Source: Thiodiazotropha sp040793985
GTDB taxonomy: Bacteria > Pseudomonadota > Gammaproteobacteria > Chromatiales > Chromatiaceae
Length of the DNA stretch: 64,000 nucleotides
NCBI GenBank assembly: GCA_040793985.1
Contig: JBFNJI010000003.1
Coordinates: 620,001 to 684,000 of the forward strand
Direction of reading: 5' to 3'
Part shown: one piece after another, positions 25,214 to 34,199 of the stretch
Layout: each line of letters starts with the position of its first letter
Numbering within the stretch: position 1 is the stretch's first letter
Notes under the pieces: model-generated
What the model saw: the letters and a program-made list of their open reading frames with translations, nothing else
Told to the model about the DNA's origin: nothing
Database searches by the model: none
Made by a program: the position numbers and the translations under genes

Positions 25214-26044
25214 ATGAATATGCGATTTCTGAAAACAGTGGCCATGGCTATGCTCTGTGGCAGCCTGCTCGGGGCATGCACGACCATGCGTCATGCCGAA
25301 CAACAACAGTTGGGGGATGGGCGGATAGGTTATGCCGCCATCGGCGAAGGGCGGTTAACCATCGTTCTGGAAGCGGGGTTGGGGGATGGCATGGCGAGTT
25401 GGGACGGGATCATGGATGAGCTCTCGGAAATCAGCAGGGTCTTCGCATACAGCCGGCCGGGGTATCTTCCGAGCAGTAGGACGGAGAGGCCGCGTACACC
25501 CGGACAGATCGTGGATGACCTGCGTCAATTGCTGAGACAGACGGGGCACGCACCTCCCTATCTGTTGGTGGGTCACTCCCTGGGTGGTCTCTACATGCTC
25601 GATTTCGTCGAACGCTATCCGAACGAAGTTGCCGGCGTGGTGCTGGTCGACAGTCGTCATCCGCTGATGACCCAGGCCTGTCTGCAGAGAGAGCTGCGAG
25701 GTTGCACCATGCCCAGGCTGATGCAGGCGCTGCTTCCGGGGCATGCTCTCGATGAATACCGGGCCGCTCAAGTGGATAGAGTACCTGTCACCATGGGTGA
25801 CAAGCCTCTCGCGGTGATCAGCAGGGCGCCAAAAAGCGGCATGGAGTCGATGGCCTGGGTGGCGCTGTGGTCGGAGATGCAACTCGGGCTATCCGAACTG
25901 AGCCGTCGCAGCACCCATCTGGTGGCGCATCACGGGGGACACTATGTGCATAAAGACGAACCGGAGCGGGTGGTCGAAGGGGTTAAATGGGTATTCTCCA
26001 GTTGGTCGGAAGAGATACACACCGCTACATCTCCTGTCAATTAA
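25214..26044 (+). CDS. Alpha/beta-hydrolase lipoprotein
   Basis: 276 residues. The signal peptide ends in lipobox LGAC (~Cys22). The nucleophile elbow GHSLGGLYML, the oxyanion region EAGLGDGMASWDGI, a candidate acid in VLVDSRHP and a catalytic His in AHHGGHYVHKDEP complete an alpha/beta-hydrolase triad. It follows the serine hydrolase by 33 bp on the same strand and is probably the last gene of the envelope export operon. Substrate unknown. Confidence 0.87.
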   Translation: MNMRFLKTVAMAMLCGSLLGACTTMRHAEQQQLGDGRIGYAAIGEGRLTIVLEAGLGDGMASWDGIMDELSEISRVFAYSRPGYLPSSRTERPRTPGQIVDDLRQLLRQTGHAPPYLLVGHSLGGLYMLDFVERYPNEVAGVVLVDSRHPLMTQACLQRELRGCTMPRLMQALLPGHALDEYRAAQVDRVPVTMGDKPLAVISRAPKSGMESMAWVALWSEMQLGLSELSRRSTHLVAHHGGHYVHKDEPERVVEGVKWVFSSWSEEIHTATSPVN

Positions 26045-26241
26045 TAGCAGCTCCTCAGCAGAATGGAATCCAGTGACGAGTTCCTTGTTTTCTTTCCCCT
26101 GCGGATCTCCAAGGTGACTGCGGTATTATAGCGGGTAGACAAACAACGCCATTTCTTCGCCCGTGCGCGCATTCGAAACATGATGCGCGTTTCAAATACG
26201 GTGGTCTATCCGATTCTTGCTTTAGTGATATCGAGTACATC

Positions 26242-26910
26242 ATGACTGAGAAAAAATCCAGAACTTTGCATATCCAGCGCTATCTTATCAGTGGCATAAT
26301 CACGCTTATCCCGCTTTGGGTTACCTGGCTGGTCTTCAAATATGTATTCAACCAGCTCTCAAGGCTGGGTTCGCCTTGGGTAAAGATACTCTCCCGCAGC
26401 ATACAGAACGAATATCCATCGGTTGCGCAGTGGGTGCTTGAGCCATGGTTTCAAAATACCCTGGCTGTCCTTTTAATGCTTGTGGGGATCTATCTGGTTG
26501 GTTTGTTGGCGAGTCGGGTGATCGGCCGCAAGATTCTCTATATTTTCGAATCCACGGTGCAACGCCTGCCCATGATTCAAAATGTCTATGGGTTGGTGAA
26601 AAAACTCATTTCAGCGCTGGAGCAAAAACCTGAAAATGTACAGCAGGTTGTGTTGATCGAGTTTCCCTCACCCGAGATGAAGACGGTTGGATTTGTCACG
26701 CGTACCATGGTCGATAACAACACGGGTCAAGCACTTGCGGCGGTGTATGTGCCAACCACACCGAATCCAACCTCCGGTTACCTGGAGATTGTGCCGATTG
26801 AAAAGCTCGTTTCCACCAACTGGAGTATCGATGAAGCGATGAACTTCATTATCTCGGGCGGTGCCGTTGCGCCCGAGACAGTGCCTTATACAAAGCAGAA
26901 TCCCGAGTGA
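26242..26910 (+). CDS. DUF502 membrane protein
   Basis: 222 residues. Two membrane helices (~15-40 and ~65-95) precede a C-terminal soluble domain with the DUF502 hallmarks: SGIITLIPLWVTWLVFKYVF, QRLPMIQNVYGLVKKL, FVTRTM and AVYVPTTPNPTSGYLEIVP. The family is widespread and has no assigned biochemical function. A 200-bp gap on each side suggests a single-gene unit. Confidence 0.92.
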   Translation: MTEKKSRTLHIQRYLISGIITLIPLWVTWLVFKYVFNQLSRLGSPWVKILSRSIQNEYPSVAQWVLEPWFQNTLAVLLMLVGIYLVGLLASRVIGRKILYIFESTVQRLPMIQNVYGLVKKLISALEQKPENVQQVVLIEFPSPEMKTVGFVTRTMVDNNTGQALAAVYVPTTPNPTSGYLEIVPIEKLVSTNWSIDEAMNFIISGGAVAPETVPYTKQNPE

Positions 26911-27115
26911 TTGTGAACATATTGTACAGGCGTTTTTCGTTTTTCCTGGTTAGTGTTCGTGGCGGCCTGTCTGGACAGGGCGGGCGGTTTCAATCCAGCC
27001 AAAAGACAGGTATGCCACTTGACGGTGGTGTTAAAGAGCCTGCCATTCCTGTTGACTGTAAAATTGCGTTTGCCAGTCGCGGTTGGTCTATAAGATAGAG
27101 TAAAGTCCGGTGCGG

Positions 27116-27583
27116 CTAGAATGTATGCGGTATGTCGGGATTGGAGCCGGAGAGTACAGTATCAATCTGAAGCATGGCATTCATTTTCAGCATGATATCC
27201 TCCAGTGGGGAAAGCCCCTCAATTTTATCGAAGGTCTTCTCTTTAATGGTAAAGTTGATGGAAACATGCAGCCTTTGACTGTTGTCATCAAAATAGGGTT
27301 CGATATCTACGTTGCCGCCCGATGCGGTGTACGCATCCATTGTCTGTTTCAGGTGTTTACTGGGTTTCATCCCTTGAAACTGGGCGTAAAGCTCGGCAAA
27401 GTCTGCGACAGACATATTGTGCTTTGTGCTCAGCTCCGTGTATTGAGCGTCAGACAGGCTGGCATCTATCTCATGGTTGTTGTTGATGTACTTCTTGCCC
27501 AACTCCAGTTCCATGTTGTCCAGATACATACGCGCGATCTCAATCACGACTTCCTGATTGTTTTCTAAAAGCTCTTGACTCAT
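27116..27583 (-). CDS. Hypothetical acidic protein
   Basis: 155 residues, no signal peptide or membrane helix. The N-terminal half is helical (MSQELLENNQEVVIEIARMY), with a beta-rich C-terminus (RLHVSINFTIKEKTFDKIEG). I do not recognise a family. Codon use looks coding, and no competing plus-strand frame is convincing. Flanked by non-coding stretches on both sides. Confidence 0.6.
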   Translation of the reverse strand: MSQELLENNQEVVIEIARMYLDNMELELGKKYINNNHEIDASLSDAQYTELSTKHNMSVADFAELYAQFQGMKPSKHLKQTMDAYTASGGNVDIEPYFDDNSQRLHVSINFTIKEKTFDKIEGLSPLEDIMLKMNAMLQIDTVLSGSNPDIPHTF

Positions 27584-28155
27584 TCTTGGTCACTCAATAA
27601 ACGGTATGTCGTATCAGTATGATGAATTATATCGAACTTATCGTTTTTTTCGGTTTAAACAATGCAACACTCCTGGGCGAGTGCCGGGTGTCCACGCTGT
27701 CAGTGGCGAGTATAACGCCTCACGTCAGCCATCCACAATAGGGAGCGCTGTTTGCCTGAAAACGCCTTGTGCCATGCGCAACATACACTATCCGATGGCA
27801 TTGGCTGTGAGCAGTCGTAGATTCGTGACGGGACTCCCCGAGCTTTCAGAAGACCGGGCGAGGGTGGTATCGAGCTGGCGATCATGAAGAGAGTTGTCCG
27901 GCCGCTGGCGGAGTCGCGCCTCTTTGGAGACAGGAGACTCGGCAACGGTTGTCTGCAACATCCATGTTCTTCCTATGGTATATGAGCATCCGGAGTGCCG
28001 ATTGATGCCGTCGGGCTATACTATTGAAGACCAGGTGCATGAGAACAATCGACAGGTAAGGAGAGTCGCGACAGAATTTTCATTGGATTGAGGTAAGACT
28101 ATCCGCTTGATTGAGAGTGGGTATTGGCCTGCCGACGGAATGGGGAGCTCACCTC
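27584..28155. other. 572-bp stretch without a recognisable gene
   Basis: No convincing coding region on either strand. It should hold promoters for the hypothetical gene on the minus strand and the RND-fusion gene on the plus strand. A T-rich run lies near 27640. GGGGAG at 28142-28147 is the ribosome site of the RND-fusion gene. Confidence 0.55.
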
Positions 28156-31100
28156 ATGAGCAAAGTCATCCTAACCGCAGCACGGCACCCGGGTTGGGTG
28201 GTGCTGATACTCGGGATATTCACAATCCTCGCGCTTACCCGTTTACCGGAGTTGCGCGTAGAGATCACGGCAGAGGGGTTGATGGTCAACAATCCCCCCG
28301 CCATTGCCGAATACCAGCGTACCATGGACACGTTCGGCAGCGAGAATGTCACTGTCATCTATCTTGAAGATCCCGATCTGTTCGAGCCTGAGAACCTCTA
28401 CGCCATAGATAAGGCGCTGAAGCGTATCGAGGCCATACCTCAGATCAGTCGTATGGTCAGCCTGTTCTCGGTCCGCTACCTGCGCACAGTCGATGGTTAT
28501 ATCCATACCGACCCCTACTTGAAAACCATTCCACAAACCCGTGAAGCTGCGGACGCCCTTGCTCAGGTTGCTCTGCTCAATCCGCTGATTGAAAGAAATC
28601 TGCTCTCCAGGACTGGTACTGTCATGGCGGTAAATCTCTTTTTCGATTTGGAAAACTATTATCGGGGATTCGACGAAGAGGTGGCTGTGGCACTGGATCA
28701 GGCGATTCAGCCGTTACAGCAACGCTTGCGTAAAGTATTTCATCTGGGTGATCCCTCGGTGCGTTCAGCCATTTCCAGGCAGATCCGCTTGGATCAGCAA
28801 CTGATACTACCGCTTGCCCTCGTGGTACTGATCGCCACCCTCGCACTCACCCTGCGTCATTGGAAGGCGCCGTTGATTCCGATACTTACTGCCGGTATGA
28901 GCGTGGTTTGGATCTTGGGTTTTATGGCAGCCCTTGATATCCCAGTGAATGTCATGACCTCAATTGTTCCGGCCTTGCTCATCATTGTCGGTTCGACAGA
29001 AGATATTCATATGCTGTCTGAGTACCAGGCCGCACTTAATAGGGGGAAACGCGATCAGGTCGCGATCAGTCTGATGGCGAAATACATGGGGATGGTCATC
29101 CTCTTGACCTTTGTCACCACCTTTCTAGGTTTTCTTTCGATTTCCCTGAATCGTATTGACCTGCTGCAGCAGTTTGGTCTGGTCACTGCCCTGGGACTGG
29201 CAATGAACTTTCTGATCACTATCACACTGGTGCCTGCCAGCCTGCAACTGACACGTCAATACGGGCAGAACGCGCTCTCTTCAGCACACTATCCGTTCGC
29301 ATCATTTACCACCTGGCTCTACCGGCAGATTTCACGCTATCCGAAGTTGATCATCGGCGCGATCCTGCTGTTGATGGCAGTCTGTCTCATGTGGTCAACC
29401 CGGATTAAAGTCAATAACAACGTGATGGATTACTTTGATCAACATTCCGAGTTGCCAGAACAGGCCGAGTTGTTACACCAAAATCTCTCTGGCATGCAGG
29501 CACTCTCGATTGTGCTGAGCGCTACACAGGGTACCTTTCTACAGGTGCCCTATCTTGAAGAAATACGCAGACTCCAGGAGTATCTTGAAGATACAGGGCG
29601 TTTCGATAAGAGCTTTTCATTTGCGGATTTCATTGCAGTTGTACATAGCGGTATCGATGGTGAATGGCCTGGCGGCATCTACCTTCCTGTACGGAATGAG
29701 GTGGTCAAGGAATACATGTCCCTGTTGGATCATGAGAATGCGGGCGCCTTCGTTTCGGCGGATTACAGCCAAGCCCGTATTCTGGTGCGCCATGACATCA
29801 GTGCGTCACATGAACTGAATCGGGTGGTTGATGAAATCAAAGAGTACGCCCATGAATGGTTGGACCCAACCCTCGATATCACGATTACAGGCGGTAGCTA
29901 CCTTAACAGCCAAGCGGTGGATTACATGGCAGATGGCCAGGCCAGGTCGCTGTTGCTGATGCTGCTGGTGATATTCCTCATCGTCGCCCTGCTGTTCATG
30001 AACCTGAAAGCAGGCGTGATCGCCGCGATTGCCAATATTTTTCCCATCGTGGTGCTGTTCGGTGTCATGGGAATGGCGGGCATCGCCCTGGATACGGGCA
30101 CCACCATGGTAGGAGCCATCGCGTTGGGTATCTGCGTCGATCACACCATGCATTTCATGGTGCGTTACCAGCGCCTGGCTAAAAGTTCCAGCTCCGTATC
30201 CGATGCCTTGGTCGAGGTCATTCAACAGGAATCGACTCCGATCATTGCAACCGCTCTGGCCATGGCTGCAGGTTTCCTTACCCTGACCTTCTCCAACTTT
30301 CCCCCGGTCACACTGTTTGGCCTGTTGAGTGCCTTGGTCATGTGCTTGGCCCTGATAGGAACATTTGTTGTGGTTCCATTGATGCTGCGAAATACCCGCC
30401 TGATCACAGTGTGGGATCTGCTCTCCCTGGGGCTGAAAAGAGATGTGCTTGATAAGTGTCCCCTGTTTCGGGGCATGCGACCTTGGCAGGTGAGAAAATT
30501 GGTGGCATTGAGTCGAATACGAGAGTATGAACCAGACGAAGCGATTCTGCTTCAGGGTACCAAATACGATACCATGCTGGTATTGCTCAAAGGGCAGGCT
30601 GAGGTCTGGCGTACCCGGGATGATGGCTCCACCTATCAGGTGACCAGTTATGAACCTGGCGGCGTATTTGGGGTTTCGTCTCTGGTTTCCCAGCGCGAAC
30701 AACTGGTCGATGTGGTGGCTGTTGGAAATGTGCAGGTATTGTCGCTGCGGTGGGGGAGTATCCACAGAATCGCCCGGCTCTATCCGCGTATCGCTTCCCG
30801 GTTCCATGAAAATCTATCCACGATTATCGCGCAGCGACTCTTCCATGAAACCGATGACCTGGTTTACGAGGATGAGCTTTCAGGGCTTCATAATGCAACT
30901 TTCATTCAGAAGTTATTGAACTTCGCCGCAGATAAAGCACATCGCTACAATGAGCCGCTTTGCCTGATTGTCCTCAACCTGGAGGCGGAAGAGTTGATTG
31001 TAAAAACCCATGGACGGCAAACGCTTCGCTGGGTATTTCGTGAAATGACTCAAGCGGTAAACAAAGCGATACGCAAGGCCGATCTGTTTTGCCGTTGGGG

Positions 31101-31341
31101 GGTAGGGGAGTTCGTGATCATATTGCCCAGAACGGACCACGCCACCTTGGATGAGATAGTGAGGCGTTTGGAAGCTGCCTTGAGAGAGGCGGACTTTGGC
31201 CTGGTGCAAGGACTAAATATTCATGCCCGCTGTGCCTATCTGCAGAATGGTGATAGTGCGCAATCTCTGATAGCACGTGCCAAATCCAATGACATTATCT
31301 GGCAGTTGAAGCATGTGAGTGGTATTGAGTTAAGCGCTTAA
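28156..31341 (+). CDS. RND/MMPL-type transporter fused to a cNMP-binding domain and a degenerate GGDEF domain
   Basis: 1061 residues from the ATG at 28156 (GGGGAG 8 nt upstream; an in-frame start at 28111 is less likely). Residues 1-765 form a 12-helix RND exporter of the HAE3/MMPL type, with two periplasmic loops and the motifs STEDIHMLSEYQAAL and VDHTMHFMVRYQRL. Residues ~768-890 are a cyclic-nucleotide-binding/CRP-like sensor domain (CPLFRGMRPWQVRKLVAL ... GVFGVSSLVSQREQ). Residues ~900-1055 are a GGDEF fold in which the signature is Gly-Val-Gly-Glu-Phe (~981-985), so diguanylate cyclase activity is doubtful. Export may be gated by a cytoplasmic nucleotide. The cargo is unknown; hopanoid or lipid export is a possibility for HAE3 proteins. 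Confidence 0.88.
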   Translation: MSKVILTAARHPGWVVLILGIFTILALTRLPELRVEITAEGLMVNNPPAIAEYQRTMDTFGSENVTVIYLEDPDLFEPENLYAIDKALKRIEAIPQISRMVSLFSVRYLRTVDGYIHTDPYLKTIPQTREAADALAQVALLNPLIERNLLSRTGTVMAVNLFFDLENYYRGFDEEVAVALDQAIQPLQQRLRKVFHLGDPSVRSAISRQIRLDQQLILPLALVVLIATLALTLRHWKAPLIPILTAGMSVVWILGFMAALDIPVNVMTSIVPALLIIVGSTEDIHMLSEYQAALNRGKRDQVAISLMAKYMGMVILLTFVTTFLGFLSISLNRIDLLQQFGLVTALGLAMNFLITITLVPASLQLTRQYGQNALSSAHYPFASFTTWLYRQISRYPKLIIGAILLLMAVCLMWSTRIKVNNNVMDYFDQHSELPEQAELLHQNLSGMQALSIVLSATQGTFLQVPYLEEIRRLQEYLEDTGRFDKSFSFADFIAVVHSGIDGEWPGGIYLPVRNEVVKEYMSLLDHENAGAFVSADYSQARILVRHDISASHELNRVVDEIKEYAHEWLDPTLDITITGGSYLNSQAVDYMADGQARSLLLMLLVIFLIVALLFMNLKAGVIAAIANIFPIVVLFGVMGMAGIALDTGTTMVGAIALGICVDHTMHFMVRYQRLAKSSSSVSDALVEVIQQESTPIIATALAMAAGFLTLTFSNFPPVTLFGLLSALVMCLALIGTFVVVPLMLRNTRLITVWDLLSLGLKRDVLDKCPLFRGMRPWQVRKLVALSRIREYEPDEAILLQGTKYDTMLVLLKGQAEVWRTRDDGSTYQVTSYEPGGVFGVSSLVSQREQLVDVVAVGNVQVLSLRWGSIHRIARLYPRIASRFHENLSTIIAQRLFHETDDLVYEDELSGLHNATFIQKLLNFAADKAHRYNEPLCLIVLNLEAEELIVKTHGRQTLRWVFREMTQAVNKAIRKADLFCRWGVGEFVIILPRTDHATLDEIVRRLEAALREADFGLVQGLNIHARCAYLQNGDSAQSLIARAKSNDIIWQLKHVSGIELSA

Positions 31342-31467
31342 TCTCGATATAAGAACGGATCATCAATCACTGGCGGGTGCGGATCAAGGTGGCGGGTGGA
31401 TCAGCCAAACCTGCTATGCAGTCGCGCTGTATCTACCTGGTTGACAATCCCGCTACAGAACCGGAAC

Positions 31468-31531
31468 CGATTCAACCGGGCTTCAGACTGGGCATAAACC
31501 ACGTGGCGTTAAACCTGCGATTCAACCGGGC
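31468..31531 (+). repeat. 14-bp direct repeat, 50-bp period
   Basis: CGATTCAACCGGGC occurs at 31468-31481 and 31518-31531, exactly 50 bp apart, in the 279-bp region between the RND-fusion gene and the SDR gene. It may be a local duplication or paired regulator site. No gene is evident in this region. Confidence 0.5.
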
Positions 31532-31620
31532 GGACATCGAGTCCACACCGCAACGCCCCGCCGATGAGATCCTGCATGATTTCTGCGGCCGGAACGGGTT
31601 TGAATGCGGGAGATACGACG

Positions 31621-32424
31621 ATGCAGAAAACAGTCCTTATTACCGGTTCTACCGATGGTATCGGCCTTGAGGCGGCCAGGCTGCTGCTTTCCCGGGGACA
31701 TACCGTACTGCTGCACGGGCGCAATCCGAAAAAGCTTGGGGCGGCGGTGGAGAGGCTATCCGGCGATGCATGCCCTGAGCGCATAGAGAGCTTTGTGGCC
31801 GACCTGTCGCATATGAACGAGGTGGATGCGCTTGCGCGGACGATCGCCGAACGCAATGCCCCGCTCGACGTGCTGATCAATAACGCAGGAATCCTGCGTG
31901 CCCAGGAGCCGAAAACCCGGGACGGACTGGATGTGAGGTTCGCGGTAAATGCCATTGCCCCCTATCTGCTGACACAACGGCTGTTACCGCTGCTTGGACC
32001 TTCCGGCCGTATCGTCAATCTCTCTTCTGCCGCGCAATCGCCAGTCGATCTCGAGGCGTTGGCCAGTGCGATCCCGATGCCGGATATGAAGGCCTATGCG
32101 CAAAGCAAACTGGCTATCACCATGTGGTCGCGCCACTTGGCGTTGTCGCTGGACGATAGCGGGCCAGTGGTTGTTGCACTCAATCCGGGATCCCTGCTTG
32201 GCACCAAGATGGTCAAGGAGGGCCTGGGTATGGATGGCAAGGATATCGGTATCGGTGCAAGGATTGTTGTGCGCGCGGCGCTTTCGGATGAGTTCGAGTC
32301 AGCCTCCGGTGAATATTTCGACAATGACGCAGGACGCTTCGCCTCGCCACATGCCGATGCGCTGAATCCACGGAAGACCGAATCGGTCGTACGTGCCATT
32401 GAAAGGGTTTTGGCCGCGCTATAG
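31621..32424 (+). CDS. Short-chain dehydrogenase/reductase
   Basis: 267 residues from the ATG at 31621 (GGGAGA upstream). The Rossmann motif TGSTDGIGLE is at the N-terminus, with NNAGIL near residue 85 and catalytic Ser (NLSSAAQS) and Tyr-x3-Lys (YAQSK). The Arg in LLHGRNPKK after beta-2 suggests NADP(H) preference. It resembles retinol-dehydrogenase/WWOX-like SDRs rather than fatty-acid FabG. The substrate cannot be told. Confidence 0.9.
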   Translation: MQKTVLITGSTDGIGLEAARLLLSRGHTVLLHGRNPKKLGAAVERLSGDACPERIESFVADLSHMNEVDALARTIAERNAPLDVLINNAGILRAQEPKTRDGLDVRFAVNAIAPYLLTQRLLPLLGPSGRIVNLSSAAQSPVDLEALASAIPMPDMKAYAQSKLAITMWSRHLALSLDDSGPVVVALNPGSLLGTKMVKEGLGMDGKDIGIGARIVVRAALSDEFESASGEYFDNDAGRFASPHADALNPRKTESVVRAIERVLAAL

Positions 32425-32557
32425 CATTGCTTGGCTGTATACCCATCCCCACTGCTTGCACTCGTTTTCTACGCAATGCGTTCGCATTTTTACAATTTTT
32501 CCCCACCGAGGCGTTTTAGGCTCTACCCATCATGTAACAAAAGCGGGGTGACTACTG

Positions 32558-33310
32558 ATGGGACAAAGATTGAAGCGCTATACGGGTCTTGCCGGTTTGT
32601 TTTGTGCGGCTGTTGGTACGCCTTTGCTGGCGGATCACAGCATGCAAATGGGGTTGGTGGCATCGGCCAACAGCAGTTTCTATAAAGGTGCGGCCGAGGA
32701 GCACTACCTTTTACCGCTGCTGATTGCGGACTATGACCGTTTTTACCTGCAGGGCATCAATGGCGGTTACCGATTGTACAAGGATGACAATGGCCAGAGT
32801 CTGGCATTGGAGTTGCGACGCACTTTTGACGGTTACAACAGCGATGATAGCGATGCCCTGGAAGGTATGGGTGACCGCGATGGTGCCTGGGAGGCGGGCC
32901 TGGCCTATGAAATGGGCATGGCTGGCGGTCGGGCGAAAGTCAAGTTGATGCAGGATATTTCTGCAACCCATGACGGCTTCTCGGCAGGAATAGAGTATGA
33001 GCGCAAGCTCTGGGTGGATGATGCGCATGCGGTGACCTGGTACGCAGGGTCTGAATACTGGAGCGGCAGGAAAACCGACTACTACTTTGGCGTGACCCGC
33101 GAAGAGGCGACGTCGACACGGGCAATTTATTCCGCGGATAAAAGCTACAGCTTCAGTTTGGGCAGTAACGCCATCAAGCGGATCGACAACAATCTTTCTC
33201 TGATTGCCAGTGCTGAGTATCTCTGGATGACGGATGCGGTTAAGGACAGTCCTCTCACCGCCAGACAGGATCAGTGGACGGCCTACGCCGGCATTTTCTA
33301 TCAATTCTGA
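32558..33310 (+). CDS. MipA/OmpV-family outer-membrane protein (second copy)
   Basis: 250 residues. A signal peptide ends near GTPLLA (~residue 25). The family signature DYYFGVTREEATSTRAIYSA matches that of the protein at 20262-21068, and the C-terminus ends in an aromatic (YAGIFYQF) as in barrels. Overall sequence is divergent, so this is an old paralogue, not a recent duplication. A TGTAAC (reverse GTTACA) half-site lies 20 bp upstream of the start. A CPBP-family protease gene follows by 63 bp. Confidence 0.87.
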   Translation: MGQRLKRYTGLAGLFCAAVGTPLLADHSMQMGLVASANSSFYKGAAEEHYLLPLLIADYDRFYLQGINGGYRLYKDDNGQSLALELRRTFDGYNSDDSDALEGMGDRDGAWEAGLAYEMGMAGGRAKVKLMQDISATHDGFSAGIEYERKLWVDDAHAVTWYAGSEYWSGRKTDYYFGVTREEATSTRAIYSADKSYSFSLGSNAIKRIDNNLSLIASAEYLWMTDAVKDSPLTARQDQWTAYAGIFYQF

Positions 33311-33373
33311 AACCTTCACGTGAATCGCTATGTCGTTGACGAGAGGGTAAAGCGGATATTCGGGGTACAAGAG

Positions 33374-34186
33374 ATGAGTGACAGATTTAACTACCATGGT
33401 AAAAGGTACTTTCTGGCGGTATTCCTGGGAACCTATCTATTATGGGGCCTAGGCGGCTATATGAGCTTTATTCCCGAGTGGATGGATTACTATATGCTGC
33501 CCATGCTGCTGGGATTGTTCATGCCAGCCGTTGTTGCTGTGGGATTTGTCGGTATGCAGCCGGAATCCGGGATGAAACGGGATTTTATTCGACGCCTGTT
33601 GAGTTTGCGCCTGATACGACCTGGTATGTTTCTCTTCACCCTGACCCTGATGCCGCTGTCAGTGGTATTGTCAATTCTTGTCTCGCTGGGCTTTGACGGC
33701 ACGATCGAGCAGTTTCAGCCTTCCGAGAGCTTCTCCTTCAATACCGGATTTGTGCCTGTGCTACTGCTGTTGTTTCTGGCGGCGGTGTTTGAAGAGCTGG
33801 GCTGGCGCGGGTACGGCTTTGAGAGCCTGGAGAAGGGGCGGAGTTTTCTTGCGGCCTCTCTGATCTTCGGGGTGATCTGGTCACTATGGCACCTGCCGCT
33901 GCTCTGGGTGAATCATTCATACCAGTACGAGATCTATCAGCAAAGCCCTTGGTATGCGATGAACTTCTATCTGGGCACGGCAGTTTTGGGCGTTATCATC
34001 AGTTGGGTATGTCATGTCAACAGGCGCAGTATCCTGGTGGCGATTCTGTTTCACTTTGTCGTCAATCTTTCGCAGGAGATGTTGAGTATGACTCAACAGA
34101 CAAAAAGCATTCAGACAGTCGTATTGAGCGGATTTGCCCTGGCCATTATCGTCAGCCAGTGGCCACTGTTTCGTCGCCAGGGTTAG
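33374..34186 (+). CDS. CPBP-family intramembrane metalloprotease
   Basis: 270 residues from the ATG at 33374. A GTG at 33320 would add 18 residues. Six to eight membrane helices are seen, with the CPBP/Rce1 motif 1 FEELGWRGYG (Glu-Glu-x3-Arg), motif 2 IWSLWHLPLLW and motif 3 HVNRRSILVAILFH. These carry the metal-binding Glu and His residues. The family includes CAAX-type proteases and bacteriocin-immunity proteins. Position directly after the MipA/OmpV gene suggests co-transcription and a role in the envelope. Confidence 0.88.
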   Translation: MSDRFNYHGKRYFLAVFLGTYLLWGLGGYMSFIPEWMDYYMLPMLLGLFMPAVVAVGFVGMQPESGMKRDFIRRLLSLRLIRPGMFLFTLTLMPLSVVLSILVSLGFDGTIEQFQPSESFSFNTGFVPVLLLLFLAAVFEELGWRGYGFESLEKGRSFLAASLIFGVIWSLWHLPLLWVNHSYQYEIYQQSPWYAMNFYLGTAVLGVIISWVCHVNRRSILVAILFHFVVNLSQEMLSMTQQTKSIQTVVLSGFALAIIVSQWPLFRRQG

Positions 34187-34199
34187 GCGTTGTCATCCA

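Noticed and set aside
31377..31670. 97-codon frame before the SDR gene
   Set aside because: It overlaps the SDR start, includes the direct repeat, and has no recognisable protein features.
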